Below, in pieces: positions 18,631 through 27,788 of a stretch of 64,000 nucleotides of DNA. The DNA is taken from the NCBI GenBank assembly GCA_947492525.1, contig CANLNQ010000011.1, positions 1 to 64,000 on the forward strand. Reading direction: 5' to 3'. The stretch's first letter is position 1. Each line of letters opens with the position of its first letter. Source of the stretch: an uncultured Granulosicoccus sp. (GTDB lineage: Bacteria > Pseudomonadota > Gammaproteobacteria > Granulosicoccales > Granulosicoccaceae). The position numbers were made by a program, and so were the translations under genes. Under the pieces are notes generated by a model. The model ran no database searches, was not told the DNA's origin, and saw nothing but the letters and a program-made list of their open reading frames with translations.

Positions 18631-21090
18631 CTATCCACGCAGAGCCTTGTTTTCGCTGTCATACGGGGATTCGGTAACCACGGTTGCAGATCGTGCCTGC
18701 CCCAGGACGTCGATGACCACGCGCGTTCCGGGCATCGCCAGCTCGGGCCGGATATACCCCAGCGCCAGACTCTTGCCGATTCGATGGCCGTAACCCCCCG
18801 ATGTGACATAGCCGACAAGATCATCCCCCAGACGCACAGGACAACCGTACAGAGCGTCCGTTTTGTTGATCCTGTCGACATCCTCACCCTGGCCTGTCCT
18901 GTCCGCCAGTTCAAAGGTGGCGAAGACATCGGGCAATTCGCCCGCTGCCTCCTTCACCAGGGCTTCCTTGCCGATGAATGCGGCTTTGTCCAGATCCACA
19001 AAGCGCGTCAGCCCCGATCTCAATGGCGAGTATTCATGATCCAGATCGGCTTTCCAGGCGCGATAGCTCTTTTCCAGTCGCATGGATTCCATCGCGTACA
19101 TGCCGAAATCACCGACGCCGAAGGCCGATCCTGCGTCCATCAAGGCCTCATACAATGCCAACTGACTCTCCATTGGCACATGCAATTCCCAACCGAGCTC
19201 CCCCACATAGTTCACACGCAGGGCCTGCACATCGACACCGGCCAATTGCAATGACTGGCACGTCAACCAGCGGAAGGCTTCGTTGGAAAGATCCGCATTC
19301 GTCAAGGACTGCAGAAGCTCTCGTGAACGTGGACCGGCCACGACCAGCGTGCCATACTCATCACTGATATCGTTCAGTTGCAGAGGCACTCCGGGCGGCA
19401 GATGATCACTCAGCCATTGATGATCATGCCATTTGGCGGCTGCAGCAGAGATCAACCAGTAGTGCTCTTCCGCCAATCGGGTCAGCGTCATCTCTGACCA
19501 CAGACCACCATTGTCCGCGCAGAAATATGACAGACCGACTCGACCCACCCGGGGTAGTCGGCCAGCGATCATGGTCTCGAGCCAGGCCGATGCACCGTCC
19601 CCCTTGAGTTCGAATTTACTGAAACCGCACAGATCCAGCACACCCACATTGTCACGCACATTGCGGCACTCTCGACCCACGGCCTCGAACCAGACACCAC
19701 GCTGATAGGACGGTGTCTCTTCAAGTGACTGCGAATCCGAGTCTGTGGCAAACCAGGTTGCTCTCTCCCAACCGCCGCGAGCCCCGAATCGTGCACCTTT
19801 CGATTGCAGTATGTCGTAACAGGGAGACACCTTGCGCGGACGACCCGCGGGCCGCTCCTCAACCGGGTAATTGATGGCGTACTCATGCTGGTAGAGCTCG
19901 ACGGCCCGATCAACCACATAGCCCTGATCGGCATAATCGGTGTACCGCCGAGGATCGAGATTCCACAGATCCCACTCCGGCTTGCCATCGATGATCCACT
20001 CAGCGATGGACTTGCCTGCACCGCCGCCCTGACAGATACCGAAACTGAAGCCCGTGATATGGAAGAAATTCGGCAAACCGAATGCCGGGCCGATATAGGG
20101 AGAGCCATCGGGGGTATAGGGAATCGGACCATTGATGACCCGCTGCACACCGACACTGCCCAGCAAAGGCATGCGTTCACAGGCCTTCTCTATATACCAC
20201 TCCAGCCGATCCAGATCATCGGGGTACAACTCGTAGGCAAACTTGTCGGGAATGCGGCCGTCTTTCCACCGTGCAGTCGCCTGCATCTCGTACGGTCCCA
20301 GAATCAGCCCATGCTTTTCCTGCCGCAGATAGTAGGAATCATCCGGGTCGCGCACCAGTGGCAGCAAGCCGTCGTTGGCTTCAAGTTCCGGAATGGATTC
20401 GGTCACCAGATACTGGTGTTCCATCGTGACCAGCGGCAGAAAGCGACCGCCCAGCTCCGTGACCTCGGCACCACGATACCCGCCGGCATTGACGACGTAC
20501 TCGGCGAGCACATCCCCCTTGTCTGTGGAGACCAGCCATTCACCGCTGGCGGTGCGTGAGAGTCCCGTGACCCGCGTGAAACGATGGATACTGGCTCCTG
20601 CCTTGCGAGCATGCGTGGCCAGTGCCTGGGTCAACTGACTCGGATCGATATCGCCATCGACAGGGTCCCACAGAGCGCCCTGGAGATCATGATCTTCCAG
20701 AAAGGGGTGACGCGCCTTCATCTCGGCCATATCCAGAACTTCGTACTCCAGACCGATGGAATTGGCCATCGCGCTGACATGCCTGAATTCCTCCATCCGC
20801 TGCCGGGTCTGGGCCAGCCGAATCGATCCTGTTTGATGATAGTTGATCGGGTACACCGGATCGTCACACAATCGGGCATACAGCTGCGTGCTGTAATGCT
20901 GCAATTTGATGACATTACGCGAGCTGGAGAATGTCGGGATATTCCCGGCGGCATGCCAGGTAGATCCGGAGGTCAACTCATCCATTTCCAACAGCATGCA
21001 ATCGGTCCAGCCGCGCTGGGCCAGATGATACAAAGCGCTGGTACCGGCAACACCGCCGCCAATGATGACAACACGAGCTTGAGATTTCAC
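18631..21090 (-). CDS. FAD-dependent oxidoreductase with GcvT-like C-terminal domains (dimethylglycine/sarcosine dehydrogenase family)
   Basis: The 819-residue protein has two halves. Residues 1-400 form a DAO-type FAD domain with the dinucleotide motif VVIIGGGVAGTSALYHLAQR and the flavin-attachment-like segment SGSTWHAAGN. Residues about 430-819 form the folate-binding GcvT and GcvT C-barrel domains (GVLDLCGFSKFELKG, LRVNYVGELGWELHVP, YAMESMRLEKSYRAW). Family members demethylate N-methylated glycines and pass the one-carbon unit to tetrahydrofolate. The histidine in STWHAAG aligns with the residue that covalently holds FAD in dimethylglycine dehydrogenase. The start is ATG 21090. A GlxA/AraC regulator of the type that often controls betaine pathways lies just upstream on the same strand. 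The exact substrate is inferred. Confidence 0.88.
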   Translation of the reverse strand: MKSQARVVIIGGGVAGTSALYHLAQRGWTDCMLLEMDELTSGSTWHAAGNIPTFSSSRNVIKLQHYSTQLYARLCDDPVYPINYHQTGSIRLAQTRQRMEEFRHVSAMANSIGLEYEVLDMAEMKARHPFLEDHDLQGALWDPVDGDIDPSQLTQALATHARKAGASIHRFTRVTGLSRTASGEWLVSTDKGDVLAEYVVNAGGYRGAEVTELGGRFLPLVTMEHQYLVTESIPELEANDGLLPLVRDPDDSYYLRQEKHGLILGPYEMQATARWKDGRIPDKFAYELYPDDLDRLEWYIEKACERMPLLGSVGVQRVINGPIPYTPDGSPYIGPAFGLPNFFHITGFSFGICQGGGAGKSIAEWIIDGKPEWDLWNLDPRRYTDYADQGYVVDRAVELYQHEYAINYPVEERPAGRPRKVSPCYDILQSKGARFGARGGWERATWFATDSDSQSLEETPSYQRGVWFEAVGRECRNVRDNVGVLDLCGFSKFELKGDGASAWLETMIAGRLPRVGRVGLSYFCADNGGLWSEMTLTRLAEEHYWLISAAAAKWHDHQWLSDHLPPGVPLQLNDISDEYGTLVVAGPRSRELLQSLTNADLSNEAFRWLTCQSLQLAGVDVQALRVNYVGELGWELHVPMESQLALYEALMDAGSAFGVGDFGMYAMESMRLEKSYRAWKADLDHEYSPLRSGLTRFVDLDKAAFIGKEALVKEAAGELPDVFATFELADRTGQGEDVDRINKTDALYGCPVRLGDDLVGYVTSGGYGHRIGKSLALGYIRPELAMPGTRVVIDVLGQARSATVVTESPYDSENKALRG

Positions 21091-21394
21091 GCTGTTTCCT
21101 CTGTCAGATGGTTCAGGGCCCTCTGTGATGGACGGCCTTCCTCGTACGCCTCGCCAGGCAATTCCTGCTGCCCGAAACTCCCCATGAGGCTTGCGCTGCC
21201 ACGCCGACGTGACCCGGTAACACGGGGTCCTGTCGCATCCTGCAGATCATGGCATTTTGCCGCAACGTCTCAAGTATCGTCCGACAGACGGCCGACTAAC
21301 AGGAGGTAGACGACCGTTTGCAGTCCTGTCGCGACATGGATCAGTGAAAGTCGCTGTCTCTGTGCAATCGAGACAGTTTAGAGAACAATCCGCG
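21091..21394. other. Intergenic region with a 7-bp inverted repeat; no gene seen
   Basis: This 304-bp gap separates the dehydrogenase start from the AraC-type gene stop. CTGTCTC (21354-21360) and GAGACAG (21370-21376) form an inverted repeat with a 9-bp loop. It could be a weak terminator for the regulator gene or a regulator site for the dehydrogenase. No coding frame looks real. Confidence 0.45.
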
Positions 21395-22417
21395 CTAGGC
21401 TCCGCCGTGTCTGCGGCGCGCATCCGTCGGCGACATCCCGAACTTGCGGCGGAATCGCCGGGAAAAATAATCGGCCGATGTGAAACCCACAGCGGTGGCA
21501 ACATCCATCACGCTCATGGTTGTCTGGCGCAGCAATTCATTGCCGGCCTTCAGACGCAGCTCCTGGTAGTAGAGGGTCGGCGTTGTCTGCAGATAGGCAC
21601 GAAACAGGCGCTCCAGCTGGCGTGACGACAAGCCGATCATCTCGGCCAGCTCGCCAGTGGCTATCGGTTGTTCCAGATTGACTTCCATCAGTTCGATGCA
21701 GCTCACCAGGCCTGCATGGTGAATGCCGGAGCGCTCCACGATGTTGCGGCGCTGTGGATCCCTGGCCGAGCGTATCCGTGTGGTGATGAACAGATCGGCC
21801 ACCTGCTGAGCCAGCACCGAACCATGATCCTCACGTATCAGTGCCAGCATCATGTCCAGTGAAGCTGTTCCTCCGGCACACGTGAAGAGCCCCCCGTCCT
21901 CCTCGAACAGTTCCGTGGTCACGGTAATATGAGGAAAGGCCTCTCGAAAGCCCGGCAGGTTTTCCCAGTGGATGGTGCAGCGTCGGTGCCTGATCAGATC
22001 TGCCTGCGCCAGCAGGTAGCTTCCGGAATCCAGCGCGCCCATACGGGCACCCCGGGCGGCGTATTGGCGCAAGGCGCGCAGTGCTTTCGGGTCATTGTAT
22101 TCCAGAGGCTCATGCGGCCCGCAGACGATGACGCGACTGAATTTCTCATCACCGCCAATGGCCTGATCGACGGCCAGTTGCATGCCGTTATTGGCCACGG
22201 CATCTGCACTCGAGCTACCCAGCAGCGTCCATCGATACAGTGCCTGGCCGCTGAAACGGTTCGCCGCACGCAGCGGCTCAACGGCGGAAATGAAGGGCAG
22301 CATGCCAAAGGTATCGGGCAGAAAGAAGGCAATGGATTGCTGTGCCTCACCATCGACAACACCGAAGCGCCGACGGTTGAACCCTTCAACTGCGGCCGTT
22401 TCTGATAGCGTGACCAT
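21395..22417 (-). CDS. GlxA-family AraC-type transcriptional regulator
   Basis: The 340-residue protein combines an N-terminal DJ-1/PfpI-like amidase domain (about 20-190; SIAFFLPDTFGMLPFISAVE, GALDSGSYLLAQADLI, TCAGGTASLDMMLALI) with a C-terminal AraC double helix-turn-helix (TGELAEMIGLSSRQLERLFR and VMDVATAVGFTSADYFSRRF). Such regulators (GbdR, CdhR, ArgR types) commonly activate choline, betaine, carnitine or arginine catabolism. Here it lies upstream of a dimethylglycine-dehydrogenase-like gene, consistent with that role. ATG 22417 follows AGGG. The cysteine of the amidase-like domain is not in a catalytic context, as usual for the family. It is 18 bases from the acyl-AMP ligase stop, so read-through from that operon is likely. 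Confidence 0.9.
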   Translation of the reverse strand: MVTLSETAAVEGFNRRRFGVVDGEAQQSIAFFLPDTFGMLPFISAVEPLRAANRFSGQALYRWTLLGSSSADAVANNGMQLAVDQAIGGDEKFSRVIVCGPHEPLEYNDPKALRALRQYAARGARMGALDSGSYLLAQADLIRHRRCTIHWENLPGFREAFPHITVTTELFEEDGGLFTCAGGTASLDMMLALIREDHGSVLAQQVADLFITTRIRSARDPQRRNIVERSGIHHAGLVSCIELMEVNLEQPIATGELAEMIGLSSRQLERLFRAYLQTTPTLYYQELRLKAGNELLRQTTMSVMDVATAVGFTSADYFSRRFRRKFGMSPTDARRRHGGA

Positions 22418-22435
22418 CAGCTGCCCTGCGGGCAA

Positions 22436-24439
22436 TCACGCCGCGTTGCGCTCATCCAGAAACCTGGCGAGCTCGGCAACCGTCGGGTAATCGAACAGGT
22501 CAGTGATATCCACCTGATCCGGCCAGGTCTCTTCGATCGCTGCATGAATCTGTGCCAGTGTCAGAGAGCTGATACCCAGCTCGAACAGGTTGTCTTCGGC
22601 CTTGACACTCATGTTCTCGACCTGCGCGTTGCAGATCGCCAGCAGACGAGCAGTGGTGTCGGCCTCGCCGGCACTCCTCGCGTCAGCCTCGTCGACACCT
22701 TCAGAGCCCGGTGCCGGGGACTGCACCAGCGCCTCGTACTCTCCCTGCACCAGCGCTTCAACCAACAGGAAGCGCTGTACCTTGCCACTGGTGGTCTTGG
22801 GAATACGCGGCACCGGTATCACGGCATGTACCGCCACACCGACACTCTCTCCCAACAGGCGCGTCATGGCTCGAGCCTTGTCCGCCAGATCAGCCGCATC
22901 CGCACGATGCAGTACGAAGACCAGGAGCCTTTCCTCGCCAGTCTCCTGCATGCGCTGACTGGATATCGCCAGCTTGCCCCGCTCCACCAGCCCCGCCTGC
23001 AGGATGATCTCTTCCAGGTCGTGAGGATAGACGTTCTGGCCACTGACGAAGATGATGTCCTTGGATCGCCCGGTGATGTACAGCTGCCCCTCGTGCAGAA
23101 AGCCCAGATCGCCCGTGTTCAACCAGCCATCCGCATCAATGGTCTGTTCATTGAGAGCGGCTTCCCTGTAGTAGCCCCGGGTGACATTCTCTCCGCGAAT
23201 GCAGATATGGCCGGTCGTGTCCTCGGGCAAGCTGGCGCCCTGCTGGTCCGCGATACGCACCTCGACATCGTCGACGGGATAGCCCACCGATACGAACTCC
23301 ACACCCGCTCCGGCCTCCTCTGTGGTGTCGAAGATGGCATCATCGGGCCTGGCTGTGCGCGCATCGAACACCTTGACCTCCTGGCCGATTCCCAATCGAG
23401 TCCGATCGATGACCAGCGTGGAAAACGTGCTGTGCAGTTTCGGGAAGGCAACGGCCAGACTTGCTTCGGCCAGACCGTATACCGGATACATCGACGCCGG
23501 ATTCAGTCCGAAGGGCGCAAGCGCCTTCACGAAGCGATGGCATAGCGAGACCGAAATCGGTTCGGCACCGTTGAAGATCAATCGAATGCCGGACAGATCC
23601 AGCGCCTCGAACTTTTCGGGCTTGAAGGATTTGAGCAGATGCTGAAAGCCGAAATTCGGTGAACACAGAACCGTTGCTCCTGCCAGAGCCGCTTCGTCCA
23701 GCCATGCACCCGGTCGACGGACAAAGACATCCGTGGGCATCAGAGAGTGATCATTATCCATGAAGACCGGGGTGAGATGAAACCCGATCAGTCCCATGTC
23801 ATGAGTCAGAGGCATCCAGCTGAATTGATGTTCTGTCGGTGTCATGCCGGAGCTGCTGACGATGGAGCGCAGATTGGTCAGCAGGTTTCTGTGCGTCAGC
23901 ACAACCCCCTTGGGGGTACTGGTAGATCCGGAGGAAAACTGGATGAAGGCGACATCATTTTCGTCCGGTACATGGATCTGCGCCTGGGCATTCTCTGGCG
24001 CCGCCTGATCGGAGCTGATGGCTCGCGTATTCAGCGTGGCAAAATCATCCTGCAGTTCATTCTGTGCGGCAAAATCCTGTAATCGCTCGCGCGTTCGAGT
24101 ATCGGTATACAAGCCTGGCTGTTCGAGAGTGGATGCGATCCGGAACAGTTTGAACCGGTGTTCCGAGCTGTTCCCGCCAGAGACGGGAACGGCCGTGATC
24201 CCGCCCAGCAGGCACGCCCAGAACCCTTCGAGAAAATGCGAATTGTCAGCGGTCTGGATGATGAGCTGGCTTCCCGGCTGCAGGCCGGCACCTTGAAATT
24301 GCGCAAGTCTGGCACGCGCTCTTGTCAGGAGATCGGCATAGGAGACCTTCTGACGCTTGCCCTGACCTTCGATCAGGTTGACATGACTTGCACTGCCTGC
24401 CCTGTCCAACAGCACGTCGGTGAGTGTTTTATGGTTCAT
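22436..24439 (-). CDS. Fatty-acyl-AMP ligase with C-terminal acyl carrier domain
   Basis: The 667-residue protein is an ANL adenylating enzyme: AMP-binding core FIQFSSGSTSTPKGVVLTHR, then SWMPLTHDMGLIGFHLTP, MYPVYGLAEASLAVAFP, GWLNTGDLGFLHEGQLYITG and KTTSGKVQRF with the C-terminal catalytic lysine. The DMGLIG and GLAEA segments are typical of fatty-acyl-AMP ligases rather than CoA ligases. A carrier domain follows (about 590-660), with the phosphopantetheine serine in LFELGISSLTLAQIH. It probably loads a fatty acid onto its own carrier arm for a downstream acyltransferase or oxidase. The start is ATG 24439 (GTG 24448 is possible). It is 38 bases after a P450 gene on the same strand. Confidence 0.9.
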   Translation of the reverse strand: MNHKTLTDVLLDRAGSASHVNLIEGQGKRQKVSYADLLTRARARLAQFQGAGLQPGSQLIIQTADNSHFLEGFWACLLGGITAVPVSGGNSSEHRFKLFRIASTLEQPGLYTDTRTRERLQDFAAQNELQDDFATLNTRAISSDQAAPENAQAQIHVPDENDVAFIQFSSGSTSTPKGVVLTHRNLLTNLRSIVSSSGMTPTEHQFSWMPLTHDMGLIGFHLTPVFMDNDHSLMPTDVFVRRPGAWLDEAALAGATVLCSPNFGFQHLLKSFKPEKFEALDLSGIRLIFNGAEPISVSLCHRFVKALAPFGLNPASMYPVYGLAEASLAVAFPKLHSTFSTLVIDRTRLGIGQEVKVFDARTARPDDAIFDTTEEAGAGVEFVSVGYPVDDVEVRIADQQGASLPEDTTGHICIRGENVTRGYYREAALNEQTIDADGWLNTGDLGFLHEGQLYITGRSKDIIFVSGQNVYPHDLEEIILQAGLVERGKLAISSQRMQETGEERLLVFVLHRADAADLADKARAMTRLLGESVGVAVHAVIPVPRIPKTTSGKVQRFLLVEALVQGEYEALVQSPAPGSEGVDEADARSAGEADTTARLLAICNAQVENMSVKAEDNLFELGISSLTLAQIHAAIEETWPDQVDITDLFDYPTVAELARFLDERNAA

Positions 24440-24477
24440 GCAATTCACAAGGCTCTATACGAAGTTCTGGAAGGGCG

Positions 24478-25854
24478 TCAGCGCAGTTCAGGCATCAGCA
24501 TGATGCTGTGCAGAGAACGCAGATTGATATGAGGTTCAACGGCAACCGGCTTGCCGGCAATATGGGAAAAGCGGATATGCCGGGCGAGCAGACCCAGATG
24601 CAGTTGCATGTCCACGATCGAAAAGAATTCACCGATACAACGCCTGGAACCCAGCGAAAACGGATAGTAGGCATGCTTGTTCCTCTGCCTGTTGGCTTCA
24701 TCGCTGAACCGCTCTGGCATGAACTGCTCCGGATCATTCCAGTAACGCTCATCACGGTGCAGAAGGTAGGGACAGAGAAAGATGTCCGCACCTGCCGGCA
24801 CCAGTGTGTCCTGTTCCTTGCCGGGCAGTCTGTCTTCGTTGATTGCCTTGCGCGTGAACAGCCAGACCGGCGGGTACAGACGCAATGTCTCATCAATGAT
24901 CTGGCGGGTGTATTGCAGATTCTTGAGATCGTCGAATCCCGGCGCATGCCCCAGTGCATCGACTTCCTCATGCAACAGGGACTCCACCCGGGCATCCTGA
25001 GACAGCAGGTACCACGCCCAATTGAGTGTTCCCGCCGTGGTTTCGTGCCCAGCCACGATGATGGTCATGACTTCGTCGACAAGCGCCTTGTCGGACATCG
25101 GCTCACCGGTCTGCTTGTCGCGGGTTTCCATCATCAGGGACAGAAAATCGTGTTCGATACGGTTCTGCTCACGACGCCGGGCCATGATGGCCATGACATG
25201 TCGCGTCAGCGCACGGAATCGCATGGCCAGTTTCAGATCTCGCGTGACATCCTCGACCAGCATGGCGAAGGGATTGACACCCTCCTGTTCGATCAACGCA
25301 TCAAGATCATGGCTGAACAGGGCCCGCAGAATGACTTCCAGAGCCAGAGCGCTCATCTCGGTGGTGATGTCCACCGCCGTTCCGCTGGCGGCCTTGTCTT
25401 GCCACTGCTTCAATTTGGCCTCGTTGCACACTTGCATCATGGAGGCCTGGGATTCGACGATCTTGCGATGAAAGACGGGCTGTATCATGCGCCGCTGGGA
25501 TCGCCAGAAGTCGCCGTCGCTGACGATGATGCCATTGCCCAACAACATCTTCACGCGCTCGAATCCGACGCCCTTGTTGTAATTGCGATGGTTACCGATC
25601 AGCACATGGCGAACATGTTCCGGATTGTTCAGTACCAGCGCCGCGGACTGCCGCTCCCGAGGCTTGACCGAGATGGTGTCACCGTACTGCTCCTTCCATA
25701 GCGCCAGCTTCTCGAAAGAGGCGTCATCCACATTGACATCGAAGGGTTCTGCCGGCCCCGGCGCCAGCTCGGCAGCACGTTTGTTCAAGGGTGACGATGC
25801 AGATTCCGGTTGGGTGTGCGACACGGTTTTCGATGGCGGGAGGGTGTGCGACAC
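24478..25854 (-). CDS. Cytochrome P450
   Basis: The 458-residue protein is a full-length soluble P450. The I-helix oxygen-binding motif is AGHETT, the K-helix ExxR is ETLR, and the haem-binding loop is FSLGSRRCIGEF with the cysteine ligand. Sequence around the motifs (LNWAWYLLSQDARVESLLHE) resembles CYP102/CYP4-like fatty-acid hydroxylases. There is no fused reductase and none nearby, so electrons must come from elsewhere. It is followed after 38 bases by a fatty-acyl-AMP ligase with a carrier domain, suggesting oxidation of a free or carrier-bound acyl chain. GTG at 25854 is used as start; an identical GTGTCGCACACCC context recurs in frame at 25824 as an alternative. Confidence 0.92.
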   Translation of the reverse strand: MSHTLPPSKTVSHTQPESASSPLNKRAAELAPGPAEPFDVNVDDASFEKLALWKEQYGDTISVKPRERQSAALVLNNPEHVRHVLIGNHRNYNKGVGFERVKMLLGNGIIVSDGDFWRSQRRMIQPVFHRKIVESQASMMQVCNEAKLKQWQDKAASGTAVDITTEMSALALEVILRALFSHDLDALIEQEGVNPFAMLVEDVTRDLKLAMRFRALTRHVMAIMARRREQNRIEHDFLSLMMETRDKQTGEPMSDKALVDEVMTIIVAGHETTAGTLNWAWYLLSQDARVESLLHEEVDALGHAPGFDDLKNLQYTRQIIDETLRLYPPVWLFTRKAINEDRLPGKEQDTLVPAGADIFLCPYLLHRDERYWNDPEQFMPERFSDEANRQRNKHAYYPFSLGSRRCIGEFFSIVDMQLHLGLLARHIRFSHIAGKPVAVEPHINLRSLHSIMLMPELR

Positions 25855-25970
25855 AAGCGAAGCGATCCTGTTGACAGACCCCGAACCGAGGGCCAGAAAG
25901 AAACTGATTGACTGGCTCGAAAGTATATCATTGGGAGCTCTGATCCGCGTCCGAGAGCCACGACAACACC

Positions 25971-26669
25971 ATGAACATGAAACAACGGCGTCGTCAGCTG
26001 ACAGCCTGGCTGATGCCTCCCCTGATCTGGTTCCTGATTCGCCTGATCTGGAAAACCTGCCGGATTCAGACGGTTCTGGGTGAAGAGCATATGCAGACCC
26101 TACGTGCAGAGGGCGCGCCGTTCATTCCCTGTTACTGGCATCAGCAGCAGATTTTCTGCGTACGCTACCTGCTGGACCAGGCGGCGCAGGATCCCGGCCT
26201 GAAACTGGGTTATCTGATCAGCCCATCCAGAGACGGGGATATGGCGACCCGCATGTTCTCGTCGCAGGGTGTGCACATCATTCGCGGATCAGCCACTCGA
26301 GGTGGTGCCCAGGCCCTTCGAGAGATCTATCTGCAGATTCGTCAGCAAGGCGTATCACCGATCGTCACCCCCGATGGCCCCACCGGCCCCATCTACCGGA
26401 CCAAGGCAGGTGTTGCCATGCTGGCGCAACTGAGCAAGGCGCCCTTGTTGCCTCTGGCCTATCAGGCATCCAGTGTCTGGTATCTGCGTTCCTGGGACCG
26501 CTTCATGCTGCCGCGGCCGTTCTCGCGCATCGTCATCGCTTTGGGGGAGCCGATGGTCGTGGGCCGTGACGATGCGAAGGACGATTTCAAGGCTGCCTGC
26601 CTGCGTTTTGACGAACGATTGCAGCAGGCATCGTCTGCCTGCGAACGCTATTTGCACAATAAGGCATGA
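25971..26669 (+). CDS. DUF374 lysophospholipid acyltransferase-like protein
   Basis: The 232-residue protein matches the DUF374 branch of the acyltransferase superfamily: an N-terminal hydrophobic anchor (WLMPPLIWFLIRLIW), the block ISPSRDGDMATRMFSSQG that replaces the usual HxxxxD catalytic box, IIRGSATRGGAQALREI, and VTPDGPTGPIYRTKAG. Members are inner-membrane-associated and are thought to acylate lipid A-like or lysophospholipid acceptors. A catalytic histidine is not evident in the SPSRDGD block (family members often have SxHxDGE), which could weaken catalysis. It is divergent from the P450/acyl-AMP ligase operon, 116 bases away, so a shared role in making a modified lipid is plausible but unproven. 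Confidence 0.82.
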   Translation: MNMKQRRRQLTAWLMPPLIWFLIRLIWKTCRIQTVLGEEHMQTLRAEGAPFIPCYWHQQQIFCVRYLLDQAAQDPGLKLGYLISPSRDGDMATRMFSSQGVHIIRGSATRGGAQALREIYLQIRQQGVSPIVTPDGPTGPIYRTKAGVAMLAQLSKAPLLPLAYQASSVWYLRSWDRFMLPRPFSRIVIALGEPMVVGRDDAKDDFKAACLRFDERLQQASSACERYLHNKA

Positions 26670-26780
26670 CCTCGTCGTGCTTCAGCGAGTTTGTTCATCG
26701 TAGTTCACATTTGACCACTGGACGAGCTTTACAAGCTGCGTCATGGTCGCAGGGACAACCAGTTTGTCCTTCGGAACTCC

Positions 26781-27788
26781 ATGCTATCTCGTGTCATTCT
26801 CACCGTCGCGCTGTCCATCTTCACAGCCGGCGCATACGCTCAGAACACCGTCATTCGCTATCTCAATGACTGGAAATGGGAGGGTCAGGCAGCCCCCCTG
26901 CTACTGGCACAGGACCGTGGCTTCTTCACGGCAGAAGCACTGGATGTGACTCTTGAACCGGGCACCGGTTCCGTCAATACCATTCCCCGGGTCGCTTCCG
27001 GCGAATTTCACATGGGATCGGCGGATATCAACTCGCTGATCACCTGGCGAGACAAGCACCCGGACGTCGACATGAAGGCGATCTTCATCATCTACAACGA
27101 AGCGCCATATGCCGTGCTGGGCCGCCCCTCGCAAGGGGTCACCGGCCCTCTGGATCTGGAGGGTCGTGTGGTGGGCGCTCCTCGCCTTGATGGCGCCTAC
27201 GCCCAATGGCCAGCGTTCATACATGCCAATGGCATCCTCGAGGACCGTGTCACCGTTCAGGACGTCGGCTTTCCGGATCGTGAACGCATGCTCGCCGATG
27301 GCGAGGTCGATGCCATTACCGGATTTTCGTTTTCCTCCTACATCTCACTGCAAAGCAGCGGTGTGCCAGCCGAAGATATTTCCCTGATGCTGATGAGTGA
27401 TTTCGGTCTGAACCTGTACGGAAACGCCATCATTGTCAATCCCGAATTCGCCGAGCAGAATCCCCAGGCGGTGGCGGGTTTTCTGCGAGCCGTGGTCAAG
27501 GGCTTTCAGGAAACGGTGGCCAACCCCTCCTCGGCCATCGAGCATGTGATGGCACGTAACGAGGCGGCCAACGCTGATATCGAACTGCAGAGACTGGTCA
27601 TGGCAGTCGGACACCATATCGATACCCGGGAAGTGCGCACCATGGGTCTGGGAGGGGTCATTGATTCGCGTCTTGAAAAGTCCATCAGGCAACTGGATGC
27701 GATTCACGACTACGCCAGCCAGCTCACGGCCGGTGACATCTTCGACGATCGCTTTCTGCCCGAGTACGACGCGCGTCTGCTACCTTGA
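26781..27788 (+). CDS. NMT1/THI5-like ABC transporter substrate-binding protein
   Basis: The 335-residue protein has a signal peptide (MLSRVILTVALSIFTAGAYA) and the opening of the NMT1/THI5/SsuA family: IRYLNDWKWEGQAAPLLLAQ, DRGFFTAEALDVTLEPGTGS, then ASGEFHMGSADINSLITW. Such proteins bind pyrimidine precursors, taurine, riboflavin or related small molecules in the periplasm. No permease or ATPase gene is adjacent, so it is an orphan here. Its stop abuts the stop of the convergent allA-like gene with no spacer. A link to purine-derived nitrogen compounds is only a guess from that neighbour. The start is ATG 26781. Confidence 0.87.
   Translation: MLSRVILTVALSIFTAGAYAQNTVIRYLNDWKWEGQAAPLLLAQDRGFFTAEALDVTLEPGTGSVNTIPRVASGEFHMGSADINSLITWRDKHPDVDMKAIFIIYNEAPYAVLGRPSQGVTGPLDLEGRVVGAPRLDGAYAQWPAFIHANGILEDRVTVQDVGFPDRERMLADGEVDAITGFSFSSYISLQSSGVPAEDISLMLMSDFGLNLYGNAIIVNPEFAEQNPQAVAGFLRAVVKGFQETVANPSSAIEHVMARNEAANADIELQRLVMAVGHHIDTREVRTMGLGGVIDSRLEKSIRQLDAIHDYASQLTAGDIFDDRFLPEYDARLLP

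Noticed and set aside
18463..19254. Plus-strand frame of 263 codons crossing the repeat cluster
   Set aside because: It runs antisense to the FAD/GcvT dehydrogenase and through the tandem repeats; no domain features.
24424..25701. Plus-strand frame of 425 codons
   Set aside because: Long, but wholly antisense to the P450, whose haem, ExxR and I-helix motifs are unambiguous.
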